From Pegoplata infirma (lineage: Eukaryota; Arthropoda; Insecta; Diptera; Anthomyiidae), in NCBI GenBank assembly GCA_963921195.1, contig OY992540.1, positions 132,308,671 through 132,372,670 of the forward strand: DNA of 64,000 bases, in the 5' to 3' direction. This document shows, piece after piece, positions 23,013-34,419 of the stretch. The position numbers and the translations under genes are program-made. Each line of letters begins with the position of its first letter. The stretch's first letter is position 1. The notes under the pieces were generated by a model. The model made no database searches. It saw only the letters and a program-made list of their open reading frames with translations, and had not been told where the DNA came from.

Positions 23013-23525
23013 CACCAATACCCCGGTTTGCGTCGCTTCGTTTTGCGTCGTTTCGAAGTTGCGTCGTTTGAAAGTTTCTGTGACTTCGAAGTTGCGACGT
23101 ATTTGTTTCAGTTTGCATCGCATGGCTTTAAAGTTGCGTCTATTATTTTTCAGTTTGCGTCGCATGGCTTCGTAGTTGCTTCGTCAGTGTTTCGATTTGC
23201 GTCGATAATATTTATTTTTTAGCATAAATATAATGGATGTATGTATAATTGTATTCACAAAGCTTAAACAGAAAAAGGGGATTCCCCATTTTAGTCTAAT
23301 ATTTGTGAAGGTTGTCTACTGGTTGCCAGTTTAAGTTCATTTTTTTATTAAAAAAATATATTTTTTATATTGAAAATTCACTTTTTCAGCTAAAATTATG
23401 AGTTTTGGAACCAATTAAATGAAAATCAATAGAAACGTATGGGAAATCGTGCTTCGGTTTGCGTCGATTCGGTTTGCGTCGCGTTTCTCCGGTCCCAATT
23501 AGCGACGCAAACCGAGGTATTGGTG
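23013..23525. mobile_element. 513-bp TA-target element rich in GCGTCG
   Basis: Terminal repeats CACCAATACCCCGGTTTGCG and CGCAAACCGAGGTATTGGTG are flanked by TA (23011-23012, 23526-23527). The left half has at least eight TTTGCGTCG/GTTGCGTCG words, and a few occur at the right end. The frame at 22998-23222 is a translation of these repeats, not a gene. TA duplication suggests a Tc1/mariner-like origin. Confidence 0.85.
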
Positions 23526-23529
23526 TACA

Positions 23530-24780
23530 TCATTCGCCCCACTGTGTTTAATACGCTAAAAAAAAAAAGTTTCACATTTTTCATCAATTTGATCCACTGT
23601 CTCACAATACTCTCTGAGATAAACTTTATTCATACAGCAACACTTTTACACTTGGCTTTAAGAAAGAATACAGTTATACAAACCAACAACAACAAAAAAA
23701 GCCCTATAACAACAAATTCGCTTTATGGTACATGCGCTTAACCAACGATGCTAACTTGTTTTTGTTGTAGTTGTTGTTGTTGTTGTTATTATTCTACACA
23801 ACAATGGCTGAATTCAGCTATAGCAAAACTTTGTTTTCATGCTATCTCTGTCTGATATATTGACGACAAAGTCTAGTTGACTCTTTCTAACTAATGGGGA
23901 ATTTATACAACGTGTTATAATGTTGTTTTGTTAGTATTTGTTGGTAAAGGTTGGGGTAAAATATTGTAGATGAGACAACAACAAACACGAAAAAGAACAA
24001 CAACAACTAAAATTTCGCCGTACATTCTTCAGCGCATTTTTCCGGTAAATTTCTAAAATATTTGGAATTTTTGTGCGTATATGTATCTAGTGAGAGATAC
24101 ATACAAACATTTATTATACTTACGAGTATCGTCGTATAGCTTGGCATTCATAGTTTTTTTTTTGTCGTTTTCGTTTTTGTTGATGTTGTATGCATACATT
24201 CGTATGTAGGTATGTTAGTATGTATTCCGTTATAATAAAGTTCAAAATATTTTGATATAGATGGCGCTAAATACACCTAAAAAAAAACACACTAAACAAC
24301 TAAAGACAACAAATAAATATTAAACAAAAAAAAAAATGTGGGAGAGTGACTTGACTATCTGTCGGATTGACTGACTCACTGACTGACATGCTCAGTTTTG
24401 AATAGAATTTTTCAATACTAAATTTATATTTTTTTATGTTCGAAGAAGGAGGTGTAGATGGGATGAATGAATATAGATGATAGGATGAATGGTTAGAATG
24501 GATGGTAGAAGACAAAAAAAAAAAAAACAAGAAAATTAAATATTACTGTTCTAGATTTTAACATACAGAATGATGAGTTTAAAGTTGAGAGTGTTTATAA
24601 GACGTGGAAGAGGTTATGTTGAAATCATAATTTTTTTTAAAAGCTCTTAAATTTCCAAAACAAAATTGAAGTCTTTTTAAATTTTTAAATTTCTTAGAAT
24701 TTAATGTTGAAACATTAAAAGACATAATTAATTTGTGTCAATTTTTTAACAATATTTAATGATGATATGATGCTGTTCCT
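23530..24780. other. gene-free stretch with simple repeats
   Basis: TTG-trinucleotide repeats (23752-23792), a GACTGACT repeat (24368-24388) and poly-A/poly-T runs. The frames at 23439-23741 and 24300-24530 show no domain. Confidence 0.5.
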
Positions 24781-24784
24781 GTGA

Positions 24785-26700
24785 TTTTTAGATTCTGACA
24801 CATTTTTTTTTTTATAGAAAAGTCTTAGATTCTGAGCCATCTTTTTAGATTCTTAGACATTTTTTTATACACAGAAAAATTTGAAACGAATTTCAATAAA
24901 CAAAAACGCGGATTCAATAAATTTTTTGATTTAAATTCCTCCAATTAAAAAATTTGTTACACAATCATCAAATTGTAGGTGATTGATTGAAATTTTTTTC
25001 AATCAAACATTTTTTCGATTTTGATCAAAAATTTAATCAATTTTTTATTAATAGTCAATCAAAATAACGATTGATTTAACAAATTAATTGTAAGCTTATG
25101 AAAAAATTATCAAAAAATTCATCTTTTTTGCTTTCCAATATGTTGCCAACAATAAAAAAGGTAAAACCCGGTTATTTTGTATATTTTTGAATTAATCTAT
25201 TCAAATAAATTAAAGCGAAAAACAATCTGGTATGTTGAAAATTTTTAATTCGTCAGTTAAAGAAAATATTAAAAATTTTAATCAAAACATTGATTGACTC
25301 ATTTAAATTTTGTTGATCAAAAGATTTAATTGAAAAATTTTAGCCAATAATTTTTTGTACGTAGAATAAGTCTCAGATTTGGAAAAAAATTTTCTAAAGA
25401 AAAAGTATCAGATTCTGACATTTTTTTTATAGAAAAATTCTCAGATTTTGATACATTTTTTCTATATAAAAACTCTCAGATTCTGAGACATTTTTTCTAT
25501 AGAAAAAGTGTCAGATTCTAAGACATTTTTTCTATAGAAAAGGTCTCAGATTCTGAGACATTTTTTCTATAGAAAAAGTATCAGATTCTGACATTTTTTT
25601 TATTGAAAAATTCTCAGATTTTGATACATTTTTTCTACTTATATAAAAACTCTCAGATTCTGAGACATTTTTTCTATAGAAAAAGTCTCAGATTCTGAGA
25701 CATTTTTTCTATAGAAAAAGTCGCAGATTCTGAGACATTTTTTCTATAGAAAAAGTCTCAGATTCTGAGACATTTTTTCTATAGAAAAAGTCTCAGATTC
25801 TGAGACATTTTTTCTATAGAAAAAGTCTCAGTTTCTGAGACATTTTTTCTTTAGAAAAAGTCTCAGATTCTGAGACATTTTTTCTATAGAAAAAGTCTCA
25901 GATTCTGAGACATTTTTTCTATAGAAAAAGTCTTAGATTCTGAGACATTTTTTCTATAGAAAAAGTCTCAGATTCTGAGACATTTTTTCTATAGAAAAAG
26001 TCTCAGATTCTGAGACATTTTCCAATAGAAAAAGAAAAGACAGTTTTTCAATAGAAAATGTCTCAGATTCTGAGACATTTTTTCTTTATAAAAAGTCTCA
26101 GATTCTAAGACATTTTTTCTATAGAAAAGGTCTCAGATTCTGAGACATTTTTTCTATAGAAAAAGTCTCAGATTCTGAGACATTTTTTCTATAGAAAAAG
26201 TCTCAGATTCTGAGTCATTTTTTCTATAGAAAAAGTCTCAGATTTTGAGACTCAGATTTTAAGAAAGATGTCTCAGAATCTGAGAATCTTTCTATATGAA
26301 AAATGTCTCAGATTCTGAGACATTTTTTCTATAGAAAGTCTCAGACTAATTTTGATAGAAAAAATGTCTCAGAATCTGAGACTTTTTCTATAGAAAAAAT
26401 GTCTCAGAATCTGAGACTTTTTCTATAGAAAAAATGTCTCAGAATCTGAGAATTTTTCTATAGAACAAATGTCTCAAAATCTGGACTTTTTCTATAGAAA
26501 AAATATCTCAGAATCTGAGACTTTTTCTATAGAAAAAATGTCTCATTATCTGAGACTATGGCTATAGAAAAAATGTCTCAGAATCTGAGACTTTTTCTAT
26601 AGAAAAAATGTCTCAGAATCTTAGAATTTTTCTATAGAAAAATGTCACAGAATCTTAGACCTTTTCTACAGAAAAAATTTCCCAGTATCTAAGACTTTTT
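24785..26700 (+). repeat. 35-bp palindromic satellite, array 3 (largest)
   Basis: The period is 35 bp: ATTTTTTCTATAGAAAAAGT plus CTCAGATTCTGAGAC. Both halves are palindromes. From 25380 to about 26265 the central base is T (A orientation, GATTC). From about 26266 to 26700 it is A (B orientation, GAATC). It is interrupted by a MITE (24870-25357) and ends at a Helentron-like insertion. The unit is clean at 25630-26030 and degenerate at the edges. Confidence 0.92.
24870..25357. mobile_element. CACAG-type MITE, copy 2, inside the satellite
   Basis: CACAGAAAAATTTGAAAC to CCAATAATTTTTTG, with TA on both sides (24868-24869, 25358-25359). It is the homologue of 7010-7465. Satellite sequence on both sides shows it landed inside an existing array. 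Confidence 0.8.
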
Positions 26701-27710
26701 ATACCCTACACCACTCTGTGGTACAGGGTATATTGAGTTTGTGCTGATGTTTGTAACTACCCGAAATATTGGTCCTAGACCTACCTTCAAGTATACCGAT
26801 CGACTCAGAATAACTTTTTGAGTCGATTTAGCGATGTCCGTCCGTCTGTCCGTCCGTCCATCTATCGGTTTAAGCACGATACAGGTCGCAATTTTCAATC
26901 AATTGACCTGAAATTTGAAACTTAAGCATCTTTTGGCCCAAGGACGAAGCCTATTGAAATTGGAGAAAATCGGTCCATGTTAAGACCTAGCCCCCATACA
27001 AACGCCCCCTTTGGATTCGGCTTCAATGACTCTAATAACCGTATTATAATATATATCGCTTTGAAATTCAGCAAGTAATCAAATTTTGTATGCACAAATC
27101 ACCATTCCAAATTTCAAAGGAATCGGGTCAGTCCTTCTGGTAGTCCCCATACAAACCACCTTCCCGATATTCACATAATTCCCTCAAAATTCATAAAAAT
27201 GGAAATATTTGATAAAAAATTTATTTTTAGGTGCTAAACGTGTACTTTAGCAACCTTATCAAATCGGAATATAATTGGGCCATTTTGGGACTTAGTCCCC
27301 CATATAAAAATTTCGACCGATATTTAGTTAAATTGTTCTATTGAAAAAATAACCGATTCCACTTAAAATTGATCTGTGTGTGTTTTCTACACTAAATAAA
27401 GATCTAACAAAAGACAGATACAATCGGTCCATGTTTGGACTTGGGACCCATTTTCCGGAAAACACTGGTGTAGGGGACTTAGTCCCCCATATAAAAATTT
27501 CGACCGATATTCAGTTAAATTGTTCTATTGACAAAAAAAAATAACCAATTCCACTTAAAATTGATCTGTGTGTGTTTTCTACACTAAATAAAGATCTAAC
27601 AAAAGACAGATACAATCGGTCCATGTTTGGACTTGGGACCCATTTTCCGGAAAACACTGGTGTAGGGTATCATATGATCGGTCTTGACCGACTATAACTT
27701 TCTTACTTGT
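26701..27710 (+). mobile_element. Helentron/DINE-1-like element, copy 2
   Basis: Runs from ATACCCTACACCAC to CTTACTTGT. The 5' palindrome closes with GGTACAGGGTAT. A GTCGATTTAGCGATGTCC core with GTCY repeats lies at 26822-26865. Near the 3' end CGGTC-TT-GACCG forms a hairpin about 20 bases from the terminus. Joining the flanks restores a satellite unit (GACTTTTT and CTATATAAAAA) with no duplicated target. This fits insertion between T residues, as reported for Helentrons. The 3' part contains a 186-bp direct duplication. Confidence 0.78.
27288..27665 (+). repeat. 186-bp tandem duplication inside copy 2
   Basis: The block starting GGGACTTAGTCCCCCATA at 27288 and ending AACACTGGTGTAG is repeated immediately at about 27474-27665. 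Differences are few, for example three extra bases in the A run near 27532. The other copies hold a single unit. Confidence 0.85.
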
Positions 27711-27711
27711 T

Positions 27712-28690
27712 CTATATAAAAATGTCTAATAATCTTAGATTTTTCTTTAGAAATTTTGAAAGATTCACAGATTCTGAGACATTTTTCCTATAGAAAAATT
27801 CTCAGATTTTGAGAAATTTTTCTATAGAAAAATTCTCAGATTTTGAGACATTTTTCTATAGGAATTTTTCTATATGGAAAATGTCTAAGAATCTGTGAAT
27901 CTTTCAAAATTTCTTTAAGAAAAATGTCTCAAAATCTCAGAATTTTTCTATAGGAAAAAGGTTTCAAAATCTGAGAATTTTTTTGTGGAAAAAGGTTTTA
28001 AAATCTGAGAATTTTTCTATGGGAAAACTGTCTCAGAATCTGAGAATTTTTTTATTAGAAAAATGTCTCGGAATCTGAGAATTTTTCTATTAGAAAATGT
28101 CTCAGAATCTGAGGATTTTTGAACAGGAAAAATATCTCAGAATCTGAAAATTTTCCTTTGGGAAAAATGTCTCAGAGTCTGAGAATTTTTCTATAGGAAA
28201 AATGTCTCAGAATCTGAAAATTTTTCTATAAGAAAAATGTCTCAAATTCTAAAATTTTTTCTATAGGCAAATGTCTCACAATCTGATACTTTTTTATAGG
28301 AAAAATGTCTCAGAATCTGAGATTTTTTCATTAGGAAAAATGTCTCAAAATCTGAGAATTTTACAACATTTTTCCTATAAAAAAGTCTCAGATTGTGAGA
28401 CATTTTTTCTATAGAAAAATTCTCAGATTCTGATAGAAAATATCTCAGATTCTGAGATATTTTTCCTGTAGAAAAATTTTCAGATTCTGAGACAGTTTTC
28501 CTATAGAAAAATTCTCAGATTCTAAGAATTTTTCCTATAGAAAAATTTTCAGATTCTGAGACATTTTTTCTGTAGAAAAAGTCTCTGATTCTACGACATT
28601 TTTTCTATAGAAAACGTCTTAGATTCTGAGACATTTTTTCTGTAGAAAAATCTTAGATTTTGAGACATTTTTTTCTTTAGAATTTTTTCA
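27712..28690 (+). repeat. 35-bp palindromic satellite, array 4
   Basis: It continues array 3 after the Helentron-like insertion. Orientation is mostly A for the first 150 bp, B from about 27870 to 28370, then A again to 28690. Units are more degenerate than in array 3. Confidence 0.85.
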
Positions 28691-28694
28691 GTCT

Positions 28695-28760
28695 GAAAAA
28701 GTGCGATCAGTCATTAGAATAGGCCGATATGGCCGAATATAACTTTGCCACTTGTTTGTT
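28695..28760 (+). mobile_element. 3'-end fragment of a Helentron-like element
   Basis: The tract GGCCGATATGGCCG followed by AATATAACTTTGCCACTTGT has the hairpin and CTTGT end seen in the full copies, but a different stem sequence. It may be a third subfamily. Confidence 0.4.
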
Positions 28761-29528
28761 TCTTTTTGTTTCTATGACAGGTTATGCTACATTTCGTAAC
28801 AAATTTCCGGCAAATTAAGTTTACTTATGTAGTTTTCCAATGTTGAATTCTATATAATTTATCTTGTTTTGTAATCTGTATCTATCTATTCCACATTTTA
28901 ATGGCTTTAAAAAATAGAAAAAAAATAAATAATAAAAAAATCCAGTTAATACACTTTGATTTCTGTTATGATAAATTACATTCAATTCATGTTATATTTA
29001 CAGATGACAAATAACTTTAAATCTTAAATGGTTTGTTCAAGTTTGAAATATGTTTTCATTAATTGATATTAACAATGGAAAATGTTACAATTTACTTTGT
29101 TATTTCTAATTATTCCATCTAAAGAGATGTTTTTGTCCTTATTTGATTTGAAACATGTAATTTGATAGAGAACTCACAGGTGACATAGAAGATGGTTTTG
29201 GAAGAATACCTTAAATGGAGGATAAAAATTAGAGATCATTATACATGGCTGTGAAAACAAATCCATTTGTGCAAGTTTTTCAGAAACTAAAACCATTTTG
29301 CGAATTAGATGTCAACTTTCACTAGGACATTGAACAAAAATACAGCCCCACAAAAAAAAAAGGTTCTGACCCAAAAATCAAACCAACAGATTTCAATGTA
29401 TATCGATCCCCCGAACTCGAATATGTCATCAAATAAGAAATCTATCGTTGGGTTTTCCTGTAATCTTGCAATTACATTGAGGACTGTCAGTGTAACTACC
29501 TGATTTCTTTCTTTGAAATTTATAAAAA
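28761..29528. other. no gene seen
   Basis: AT-rich and without recognisable domain or repeat end. The frame at 29309-29503 is unsupported. Confidence 0.4.
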
Positions 29529-30040
29529 AAACAAGTTAGAAAATTATAGTCGGTTAAGACCGACCATATAATACCCTACATATGTGTTTCACGGAAAATG
29601 AATTCCAAGTTCAAACATACACCGATTGGATCTTTTTTTTTGTCAAATCTTTAATAAGTGTAAAAAACACTCACAAACTAAATTTGAGTGAAATAGGCCA
29701 ATAAACCGCTTTAACTGAATATCGGGCGAAATTTTCATATGTTCTAATGAAATTTGAGAGATTTATCTGAATATCAAGAAGTTGTTTTATATGGGGGCTA
29801 CAAGAAGAACTTGACGGATTCCTTAAAAATCGGAATGGCCATTATTAAATACAAAACACATTTACCTGCCAAATTTCGAAAGGATGTCTATTATAATACG
29901 GTTATTAGAGTCGTTTGACTCAAAAATAAAGCGGACCTTTGTATGAGGGCTAGGTCTAAACATGGACCGATTTCTTCCAATTTTAATAGGCTTCGTTGTT
30001 AGGCCAAACGAAGCTTAAGTTTCAAATTTCAGTTACCTCA
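29529..30040 (-). mobile_element. Helentron/DINE-1-like element, copy 3 (5' part missing)
   Basis: On the minus strand the 3' end reads TAACTTGTTTT (29530-29540), preceded by a TCGGT/ACCGA hairpin. The body matches copies 1 and 2 up to ACTTAAGCTTCG (about 30015). The GTCY core and 5' palindrome are absent, and LINE sequence starts instead near 30041. Confidence 0.75.
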
Positions 30041-30262
30041 GTGGCGATAGCTTCATTCACCACGTGGTGATAGCTATCACCACGTCTCCAACAAATGCGA
30101 TAAGATGAAAACCCCAAGCATTTAGAGAGCGCAGCATCGAATTCATTGCTACTTAGTTTCCAATGAAGTCTCGAATGAGAACCTACCTTTGGTGTACCCC
30201 TATTGATAAATCTAAATATGACAGATTCTTCTAATTCAGATTCAGGGAAAGCGCCTGCCAAT
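30041..30262 (-). pseudogene. inverted 5' part of a LINE copy: RT motifs B and C
   Basis: The minus strand encodes FINRGTPKVG (motif B, normally RGTPQGG). After a frameshift it reads LIAFVGDVVI where related copies have VAYADDVAI (motif C). The next domain segment, which should follow on the same strand, begins instead on the plus strand at 30263. This is the geometry of a 5' inversion made during target-primed reverse transcription. Confidence 0.65.
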
Positions 30263-31392
30263 ATTAAGAGACATTTTTCTGGGCGCTCTGATAGATCTGT
30301 ATAAATGGGAAAGAGACTATGGTCTGGGAATAAATCCCATTAAGACTGAATTTGTCATGTTAACAAGGAAAAGTAAGACAACTGTTTTTGATTCTATTAC
30401 TTTCGACGGTACTAAATATTTCTTCTATGATGGAGCAAAGTATCTTGGAATATTCCCAGACAGGAAGTTTGATGTAAGGCGAAATGAACGTGAGGAGTGC
30501 AAATCAGCTATTGCTTTATATTTCATAAAAAAGGTGCCACTGGAACACTTTGGAGCTTAGCCTCGTTCAATGGATTCAAACAGCAGTGGCGCATTCAATT
30601 TTGCTGTATGGAATCATTGTCTTTACGGACGGATTGAAAATGGAAATGGGAACGGGCTCCGCAGTATATTTTGAATGTCTTGAAATCTGGACCTCATTAA
30701 GACTTCCGAACAAGTGTTGTGTTTTCCAGGCTGAGACACTTGCAATTGATAAAGTCGCGCAGATGATTATTACAAGGAACTTATATACTCCCTGCTCCCT
30801 TAAAATTTTCGTGGATAGTCTTGCTGCTCTGAAGGCCTTAGAGCCAAACATTGGAAAGTGTTAAGAACTGTATACAATCCCTTCGTCGAATCAGTCAGCA
30901 CACAGTGAAGCCAATCTAGGCCCCTGATATAGTGGGGTCGCTGGAACTAATTGGCTGATGAATGTGCGAGAAATGGATCTGAGTCGGTGGGGAAACGGGT
31001 TAAACCAGGCATTCTGTTTTTATAGTAGAAATTGATGAACTAAATTGATAGGATATCAGAGAATAGAATGAAGGATAGGTGAATATCACTGACTATATCG
31101 CGAACCACGTGGCCACTACCAAATCCTAAGAGGACAGAAAGTCATTTACTTTGGAAAACGGGCGGTTAGCCTATTAGTGGGAGTACTGACATGACACTGT
31201 ATAATCGGCCAAATGGGCGTGCGTATGGGAATCTCTGACAGGGACTTTTGAAGGAGTTGTAGGAAAGTGGAGTAGTCAAAGATGAACTTGTTGTGTGAAT
31301 GTCCGGTTCTGATAAAGCGCCTACTCAAGCATTTAGGGCAAAAAGGTTCAAAAAATGTTGTGAAATTTTGAAGCGGAAACTCTGTTATGACA
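30263..31392 (+). pseudogene. LINE type A copy: RT end, RNase H, zinc-finger region
   Basis: Plus strand, in order: ILRDIFLGALIDLYKWERD, LGINPIKTEFVMLTRKSK, FDGTKYFFYDGAKYLGIFPD (30405-30460), and AVAHSILLYGIIV. This last piece is fused directly to RNase H FTDGLKMEMGTGS (30622-30660), so most of the RT thumb is deleted. RNase H continues with VFQAETLAIDKVAQMI and IFVDSLAALKALEPN, keeping the Asp-Glu-Asp residues. Then come YFGKRAVSLLVGVLT (31150-31195) and the zinc-finger end LLCECPVLIKRLLKHLGQ (31285-31345). Scattered stops make it non-functional. Confidence 0.85.
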
Positions 31393-31935
31393 GAGAATGC
31401 GATAGTCTCGCAGCTCTGAAGGCCTTACAGTCAAACACTGTAAAATCGGGAATCGTTATTAACTGTAAACAATCCCATCCGAAAATCCGTCCGCAAACAG
31501 TCAAGATAGCCTGGGTCCAGGGCCGCCGGTAGCGAATTGGCTGATGAGTGTGGGAGGAAGGGCTCTAGGTCGGTATGGTGACAGGTTTAACCTTACGTAT
31601 CGGTCCCTACAGTAAAGCAAATGAACGAAATTGACAGTATATCATGGAATAGGATAAATGATATCACTGACTACTCGTAGAATATCGCAACCCCTGTGGC
31701 CACTGCCACATTCTAGGGGAACACAAAATCTTCTTACTTTTGGCAAACTGACATTAAATAATTGGACAGAAACCATTGTAGCAGTTGTGGGGAAGTGGAG
31801 GAGGAGTCAGTGAATCACATGTTGTGTGAATGTCCGGGTCCGATGAATCGTCGCCTTAAGCATTTGGGACAAATATTTTTCGATGACCTGGATTGCACTA
31901 ATTGCGCCACTATCATATGGAAGTGTTCTTAATCA
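31393..31935 (+). pseudogene. second LINE type A 3' fragment
   Basis: It restarts within RNase H: DSLAALKALQSNTVKSGIV and KIAWVQG (31400-31525). After stops the C-terminal zinc finger follows: SSCGEVEEESVNHMLCECPG and MNRRLKHLGQIFFDDLDC (31780-31895). Same strand and family as the preceding fragment, so this is a tandem pair of 3' ends. Confidence 0.8.
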
Positions 31936-31939
31936 AACC

Positions 31940-32130
31940 AAAAGTGACATTAGGTTACTGACAGGTTTTCTTACAGGACATTATAAAGTAACGACTTTGT
32001 CTGGAGGAAGTAGAAACAACTAAAGACATAGCGTGTGAGTGCGTTGCAATTTGTAGGATCAGAAAACGATTTTTAGACAGGGAATAACTTAATTCTGAGG
32101 ATATAAGGCTGGCTTCTGCATCCTCTTTTG
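31940..32130 (+). pseudogene. C-terminal fragment of a third LINE type
   Basis: It reads LRLLTGFLTGHYKVTTLS then, after a gap, ACECVAICRIRKRFLDRE and SEDIRLASASSFV. This matches the general 'TG.LTGH ... CxC ... RR..FL' layout of LINE C-termini but not types A or B. Short and decayed. Confidence 0.55.
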
Positions 32131-32149
32131 TAATGTACATATGCAGATA

Positions 32150-32680
32150 AAGTGTGTGATAGTTGCTAACTCCTCCTCATCCATGCAACTCCGTCAAAAG
32201 TCATTTGACGACACATTTAACCGCTCTGCGTGTTTTCCTATAATTACAGCAACCACCGTAGAAATCTCTCCTCTTGGAAGCGATATCAGCTCACTTGTGC
32301 GCGTTTGATTAAGAGATGCCAAATCTGTCGTGTAGTCTCACACGTCCATACATGTGCCCATCTCTGATTATTCAGCGTAGATTTTGCTTGCAAGTTTCTA
32401 GAGGCAGACCAACACATTCCAATTCTGTTGGAACCTGTAAGGTAGTTCCCAGTCTTGCAAGCTTATCGGCTATGAAATTCCCGGAAAATTCTCTGTGCCT
32501 TGGGCTCATATGAGTCTTATGTCAAACTGCTTGGCCATCTCATTAAAGACGTGCGGCAGTTAAGGGAAGATCTTGTTGTCAAGAAAATTGAAAAATTGGA
32601 CTTTACTGTCGGAATAGATGTTGACTGTAGACAAGATATTGGAACTCAACCAGTCAGCCATTTCCATTTTAGCTTGCTTT
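32150..32680 (-). pseudogene. LINE type B C-terminal fragment
   Basis: The minus strand carries VPTELECVGLPLETCKQNLR (32450-32380), GRVRLHDRFG in one frame with CETTRQIW in the next, and FQEERFLRWLL (about 32265). It opposes the preceding plus-strand LINE fragments. Confidence 0.7.
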
Positions 32681-33484
32681 TATCAAAATTTCTATAAGAA
32701 ATACAGTCTTTTCTTTGGCAATTCCTATTCTATAAATAGACAACTCTTAATCACAATATCAACCTTACTAATCAGCCTCTTTAACCCTTCAGGGTTTAAA
32801 TGTTAAACCATAAACAAATCATAACATGATTCCCACGCGTAACACACACACTCATTACAACATGAGAACAATCATTATTCATTATCAAAAATGTTTTTGC
32901 TAAATTTAATAAAATCTTCTAAACATTCTGCAAGAGCATACTTACTTTATTCCAATACCATACCAAAACCATTTATTAAAGATGATAATGATGAGTATGA
33001 TGGTGATTAAGAAAAAAGTGAAGCTACCACCACCATCATCATCTTAAGTCAACAGCAAGAACATTTCGGAGGTACAAAATGTATAAAAATATACAACACA
33101 TCATTAATTTTCATTAAATAAATCATAATGAATTGTGGTCTAATCTATAGAAAGAAAAACGTATTATTAAAGACGAATATGTAAATTTTAATGTAAAGAC
33201 CACAAAAACCAAAATTCATACTACTTTACACACAGGCATATTTGTATATTTAATAAAGTGTGTATTAGTAACTATATTTATAAAGAATTAGTGTACATAT
33301 TATTATTAAGATGATATTTATATTTTGAAAAATTGGCCAGCGGAATAATCTAAAGAAGAATATTTTCGAAGTTTGGGAATAGATGAGCTTATGATAGAAT
33401 CTGAGAATTGTTGTGATAGCAATGAGGCAACAGTTGTAAAAGGGTCTTTGGAAAACGAAAGGGGTTTTAGGCCCAGAGTCGTTT
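32681..33484. other. no gene seen
   Basis: AT-rich with a CCACCACCATCATCATC stretch (33027-33043). No coding or element signal was recognised. Confidence 0.4.
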
Positions 33485-33850
33485 ACTGGGGGGGTTACTA
33501 CGTATTTCGATTCGAAAGAAACTGTTTGGATTCAAAGACTTTTAAGATCAATATATTGTGTGTATTCGCTATTCGATTCGAAAGGTTCTTTTCGCATCGA
33601 ATGCGTCCAATACTGCTGTAAGGAATCATTTTCTGGTAAACTGTTTTGGAGACGAAGAAGAACAGGTACCGAACCCACAACTGCACTACAAATCCTCCTT
33701 CTCCTAATACCACTTGACATATCGTACGCGGGATTGCAATACCAAAAAATGTGAACTGTGCACCTTATATGAGTATTTTTGAGCGCCACTATATACCACT
33801 ATGAAACCATCCAGGGAGTCTTGGACTGTTATTCCTCTGAGTTTTTATTG
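33485..33850 (+). pseudogene. LINE type B thumb fragment
   Basis: Plus-strand pieces close to MRPILL, TEPTTALQILLLLIPLDI (33660-33725) and TIQGVL (33810-33825) match the 10.8-11.1 kb copy. A locally repeated TTCGATTCGAAAG (33508 and 33573) indicates an internal short duplication. Confidence 0.5.
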
Positions 33851-34149
33851 CTAAACCAACCGCAGCTCTTTTGAAGCCATCTAGTTAAAAAATATTTGAG
33901 GTTAAGATAAACTTAATCAACCGTAGCTTCTTACGAAGCCATAAAGCCAAACTTATAGATTCCAGGGATTTGTACACTTTCTGGAAGGAGCAGGGCTATA
34001 TCAGAAATAGTGTTCGATGCTCTCCACCACCTTAATGTTTACGATGGTTTTTCAGAATCATTTGCAAAGCTCCTTGGGTGGTCACAACGGATCTCAGAGC
34101 CTGATAGAAAAACTCTTACTCGGTTCTTCTCTTGTTAATCCCTTCTCCT

Positions 34150-34275
34150 AAGCTAGGTTGCGTTTTATTAAGCTATTTTGAAGTTAAATTCCGACAAATC
34201 AGAGAGATTGCAACTGCATGGATCACAATAAAGCAAGTCTCTGTCGCGAAAGCACAATACAATATTAATTAAAGT
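34150..34275 (-). pseudogene. LINE type B 3' scrap
   Basis: The minus strand reads FRDRDLLYCDPCSCNLSDLS and EFNFK, equivalent to LGSRELHDLSDLSDF in other copies. It lies back-to-back with a plus-strand copy starting near 34420. Confidence 0.5.
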
Positions 34276-34419
34276 GTTGGATAGTTTTCTTTTAAAGACT
34301 ATGATGCTGGCAATAAGAAAGTGACTGACTGGTTGAGTTGCAATGTCTTCTGACACTCAAGCCGCGGCCAAGTTCCTGAAGTCAATTTATCTAACTAAGA
34401 CGTACGTTTAACTGCCGTA

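Noticed and set aside
23439..23741. 100-residue plus-strand frame
   Set aside because: Begins in the GCGTCG transposable element and runs into poly-A and AAC repeats; no domain.
24785..28690. CRISPR-like array
   Set aside because: Eukaryotic context; units are contiguous palindromes without unique spacers.
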